7,778 nt of DNA. Source: Actinomycetota bacterium. Lineage in GTDB: Bacteria > Actinomycetota > Thermoleophilia > Gaiellales > Gaiellaceae. Below, piece by piece: positions 5,295 through 7,778 of this stretch (position 1 is its first letter; each line of letters opens with the position of its first letter). The notes beneath the pieces are model-generated. The model was not told where the DNA came from and searched no databases. It saw only the letters and a program-made list of their open reading frames with translations. The translations under genes and the position numbers were made by a program. The DNA lies in contig JACCWU010000124.1 of NCBI GenBank assembly GCA_013697465.1, forward strand, positions 1 to 7,778, written 5' to 3'.

Positions 5295-5719
5295 GCGTCG
5301 TTCGCGAGGCGATGGTGTCCCATCCGGGCCATCTTCCGGCGGACGCGACGGCACAGGCGGCCGGCGAGCTCCTGGGGCGGCCCGAGGTACGTGCGATCTA
5401 CGTCACCGAGGACGAACGGCTCGTCGGGGTCGTCACGCGCAAGACGCTTGTTCGCGAGGTCGTCGCCGCTGGCCTCGATCCGCGGACCACGCGACTCGGG
5501 AGGATCGCGGAACCCCCTGACCATACGATCGGACCTGACGTCCCGCTCGAGGAGGCGTACCGGTTCCTCGAGGCCGAGGACGCGGAGCGGGTCCCCGTCG
5601 TCGACGAGCGAGAGAGGCTGATCGGCGTTCTCTCGCGGAGCGTGCTGCAACGCCGCCTCGCAGAGGACGAGGAGCCGGCGGACGAGGATGAGCCGTCCGA
5701 GGTTCCGCCCGCCGCGTAG
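5291..5719 (+). CDS. CBS-domain-pair protein
   Basis: CBS pairs (Bateman modules) usually bind adenosine-containing ligands (AMP, ADP, ATP, SAM, NAD) and control a partner protein. This 142-residue cytoplasmic protein is almost only two CBS repeats: CBS1 about 4-57 (AMVSHPGHLPADAT, AIYVTEDERLVGVVTRKTLV) and CBS2 about 69-122 (RIAEPPDHTIGPDVPLEEAY, RVPVVDERERLIGVLSRSVL). An acidic proline-rich tail follows (124-142). Each repeat keeps the G-h-h-T/S element (G46-T49, G112-S115), but the aspartate that usually follows three positions later and binds ribose is T52 and V118, so ligand type or affinity may differ. The GTG start overlaps the GDH stop in GTGA, with a Shine-Dalgarno inside GDH. Tight coupling suggests it regulates GDH or responds to the same energy state; this is inference. 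The cyclase gene begins 32 bp downstream. Confidence 0.9.
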   Translation: MSVVREAMVSHPGHLPADATAQAAGELLGRPEVRAIYVTEDERLVGVVTRKTLVREVVAAGLDPRTTRLGRIAEPPDHTIGPDVPLEEAYRFLEAEDAERVPVVDERERLIGVLSRSVLQRRLAEDEEPADEDEPSEVPPAA

Positions 5720-5751
5720 ACGGTTTTTCACATCGCTGCGAAGATCCGGGC

Positions 5752-7778
5752 GTGGCCATCTGCCAGTCGTGCGGCGAGGAGAACCCGGAGCGCGCGCGCT
5801 TCTGTCACGCGTGCGGCGCGGAGCTGGCGGAGCCCGTGTCTGCAGGCGAGGAGCGCAAGGTCGTGTCGGTGCTGTTCGTCGACCTCGTGGGCTTCACCGA
5901 TCGCTCCGACCGCGCTGACCCCGAGGACGTCCGCGCGACGCTTCGTCCCTATCACCAGCGCGTCAAAGCGGACATCGAGCGGTTCGGCGGAACGGTCGAG
6001 AAGTTCATCGGCGACGCCGTGATGGCCGTGTTCGGAGCTCCAGTCGCGCACGAGGACGACGCGGAGCGGGCTGTCCGCTCGGCACTCCGGATCCTCGAGA
6101 CGATCCAGGAGCTGCGCGCAGAGGGGCTCGACGTCGCAGTCCGGGCAGCGGTCACCACCGGCGAGGCGGTTGTCGCGCTCGGGGCTCGCCCGGAACGCGG
6201 CGAGGGAATCGTCGCCGGTGACGTCGTTAACACCGCCGCGCGCCTTCAATCGGCGGCTGCGGTCGGAACGGTGATCGTGGACGAGACGACGGTTCGCTCC
6301 GCGGAGAGCGCGATCGCGTTCGAGCCGCTCGAGCCCGTGGCGGCCAAGGGGAAGGTGGAGCCGATTCCCGTGTGGCGCGTCGTCCAGGCCCGAAGCCGGG
6401 TCGGCGAGGCCGAGACGGCAACCCGGACGCCGTTCGTAGGTCGCGAGCACGAACGCGCGGTGCTCCTCGAGACGTTCCTTCGGGTCGAGCGTGAGTCGGC
6501 GCCCCAGCTCGTGACCGTGGTCGGCGAGCCCGGCGTCGGAAAGAGCCGGCTCGTCACCGAGCTCCGCTCGACGCTCGATGACCGGCCCGAGGTCGTCGGC
6601 TGGCGCCACGGCCGCTGTCCGCCTTACGGGGAGGGGATCACCTTCTGGGCGCTCGGAGAGGTCGTCAAGGCCGAGGCGGGGATCCTCGAGTCGGACGATC
6701 AGGTCGAGGCGGCTGTGAAGCTTGAGCAGGCGGTCGCGGCGCTCGTGGACGATCCGTCGGAGCGGGAGTGGTTCGCGTCCCGGCTCGCACCGCTCGCAGG
6801 CGTCGACGTGGAGGGTGGAGCGATCGGGCGCGACGAGGCCTTCACCGCCTGGCGGCGGTTCCTCGAGGCGATGGCGGACAAGCGTCCTCTCGTCTTCGTC
6901 GTCGAAGACCTGCACTGGGCGGACGAAGCGCTGCTGGACTTCCTCGAGCACCTGGTCGACTGGGCAGCACCCGTCCCGCTCATCGTGCTCTCGACCGCTC
7001 GCCCCGAGCTCTACGACCGCCGGCCGGGCTGGAGCGGCGGCAAGCGGAATGCGACCACGATCGCGCTCTCACCGCTCTCCTCGGAGGAGACGGCGCGGCT
7101 CCTGCAGGGGCTTCTCGAGCGGGCGCTGTTGCCCGCGGACACCCAGGCTTCCATTCTCGAGCGGGCAGGAGGCAACCCGCTCTACACGGAGCAGTTCGCG
7201 CGCATGCTGGTCGAGCGGGGCGAAGGCGGCGAGCTCGTGCTCCCGGAGACCGTGCAGGCGTTGATCGCGGCCCGCTTGGACACGCTCTCCCCCGAGCTGA
7301 AGACTCTCCTTCACGACGCAAGCGTCGTGGGGAGGATCTTCTGGACGGGCGCCGTCGCAGCCATCGGGCAGCGAGGGCGCGACGAGGTCCTCGCCGGGCT
7401 GCGTGAGCTCGTCCGCCGGGAGCTCATCCGGCCCGCGCGCGTCTCGTCGGTCACGGGCGACGAGGAGTTCTCCATCTGGCACGCGCTCGTTCGAGACGTG
7501 GCGTACCAGCAGATCCCGCGGGCGCCGCGTGCTCGGAAGCACGCCGCGGCTGCAGCGTGGATCGAGGAGACGGCGCAGGAGCGGGTCGCCGACCATGCAG
7601 AGATCCTCGTCCATCACTACGAGCAGGCGCTCGAGCTCTCTCGCGCGGCGGGCGAGGAGCGGCCGGATCTCGAGCGCGCACTCGCCGGCTTCCTCGTCCT
7701 CGCCGGCGATCGCGCGATGCGACTGGACATCGGTGCGGCGGAGGCGGCGTACCGGCGGGCGCTCGAGCTGTCCGCGGA
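5752..7778 (+). CDS. Zinc-ribbon / class III adenylate cyclase / STAND ATPase regulator (3' end outside window)
   Basis: A predicted signal-sensing cyclase; 675 residues are visible and the frame is open at the window edge. An N-terminal zinc ribbon (C4-x2-C7, C18-x2-C21) is followed by a class III cyclase domain (about 35-205) with both metal aspartates (D44 in FVDLVGFT, D88 in KFIGDAVMAVFG), the purine-contacting K84, and transition-state residues N160 and R164 in GDVVNTAARL. The second purine-contacting position, by spacing to N160, is I153 rather than Asp/Thr. A STAND-type AAA ATPase follows (about 225-480): PFVGREHE (227-234), Walker A GEPGVGKS (258-265), Walker B VFVVEDLHWAD (381-391), and GGNPLY (473-478). 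After a helical region with WHALVRDVAYQQIPRAPR (577-594), TPR-like helices begin near 620. GTG 5752 is chosen because the ribbon starts right after it. It may share transcription with GDH-CBS or use its own promoter. Confidence 0.92.
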   Translation, partial: MAICQSCGEENPERARFCHACGAELAEPVSAGEERKVVSVLFVDLVGFTDRSDRADPEDVRATLRPYHQRVKADIERFGGTVEKFIGDAVMAVFGAPVAHEDDAERAVRSALRILETIQELRAEGLDVAVRAAVTTGEAVVALGARPERGEGIVAGDVVNTAARLQSAAAVGTVIVDETTVRSAESAIAFEPLEPVAAKGKVEPIPVWRVVQARSRVGEAETATRTPFVGREHERAVLLETFLRVERESAPQLVTVVGEPGVGKSRLVTELRSTLDDRPEVVGWRHGRCPPYGEGITFWALGEVVKAEAGILESDDQVEAAVKLEQAVAALVDDPSEREWFASRLAPLAGVDVEGGAIGRDEAFTAWRRFLEAMADKRPLVFVVEDLHWADEALLDFLEHLVDWAAPVPLIVLSTARPELYDRRPGWSGGKRNATTIALSPLSSEETARLLQGLLERALLPADTQASILERAGGNPLYTEQFARMLVERGEGGELVLPETVQALIAARLDTLSPELKTLLHDASVVGRIFWTGAVAAIGQRGRDEVLAGLRELVRRELIRPARVSSVTGDEEFSIWHALVRDVAYQQIPRAPRARKHAAAAAWIEETAQERVADHAEILVHHYEQALELSRAAGEERPDLERALAGFLVLAGDRAMRLDIGAAEAAYRRALELSA

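Noticed and set aside
3867..5354. Long minus-strand open frame (495 codons) opposite GDH and tRNA-Leu
   Set aside because: It runs antisense through the tRNA and all of GDH, its product is low-complexity and rich in Arg/Asp/Pro/His, and it has no recognisable domain. Such frames are normal opposite high-GC genes.
5693..5728. Possible terminator after the CBS gene (CCGTC...GACGG followed by TTTTT)
   Set aside because: The stem is only 5 bp with a 21-nt loop, so it is too weak to call. The T5 run at 5724-5728 is noted, but readthrough into the cyclase gene is equally likely.
5728..6951. Minus-strand open frame (407 codons) opposite the cyclase domain
   Set aside because: The plus-strand frame carries intact zinc-ribbon, cyclase and Walker motifs through this whole region; the antisense product is Arg/Leu/Asp-rich with no family features.

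Overview
This window looks like chromosomal DNA of a high-GC actinobacterium. G+C is roughly two thirds by eye, third codon positions are strongly G/C, and GTG or TTG starts are common (four of seven genes). A zinc-ribbon/adenylate-cyclase/STAND-ATPase protein, a DUF3105 membrane protein and RmuC together fit the class Thermoleophilia (Gaiellales/Solirubrobacterales). That placement is an inference from protein style, not from a database search. I see no mobile element, CRISPR array, rRNA or phage gene.

Layout. Positions 1-20 lie beyond the trxB stop and show nothing. Minus strand: trxB (thioredoxin reductase, 21-983) lies downstream of rmuC (1092-2339). The 108 bp between them carry an inverted/direct-repeat cluster built on GATACC, a good candidate operator. 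Reading divergently from rmuC across 85 bp is a DUF3105 membrane protein (2425-3111, +). It converges, with a 16-bp gap, on a short unrecognised lipoprotein gene (3128-3805, -) that contains a perfect 11-bp hairpin. A 74-bp divergent region then leads to tRNA-Leu(UAA) (3880-3967, +). Glutamate dehydrogenase (4008-5294, +) follows 40 bp later. Its stop overlaps the GTG start of a 142-residue CBS-pair protein (5291-5719). After 32 bp comes the large cyclase/ATPase gene (5752 to beyond 7778), cut by the window edge. No stretch over 300 bases lacks a gene.

How the parts may work together. TrxB supplies NADPH-derived electrons to thioredoxin, and RmuC acts in DNA maintenance; the two are probably neighbours rather than partners. 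The right half is the more interesting. Translational overlap of GDH with a CBS-pair protein suggests nucleotide-responsive control of glutamate oxidation/synthesis, and a predicted cAMP-producing regulator lies immediately downstream. Several genes (DUF3105, lipoprotein, GDH, perhaps rmuC) show a TAnnnT box only 9-11 nt before the start codon and no convincing Shine-Dalgarno, which suggests leaderless transcripts. By contrast trxB and the CBS gene have clear ribosome-binding sites. No in-frame TTA leucine codon was found in any of the seven genes, although the window carries the tRNA that reads it.
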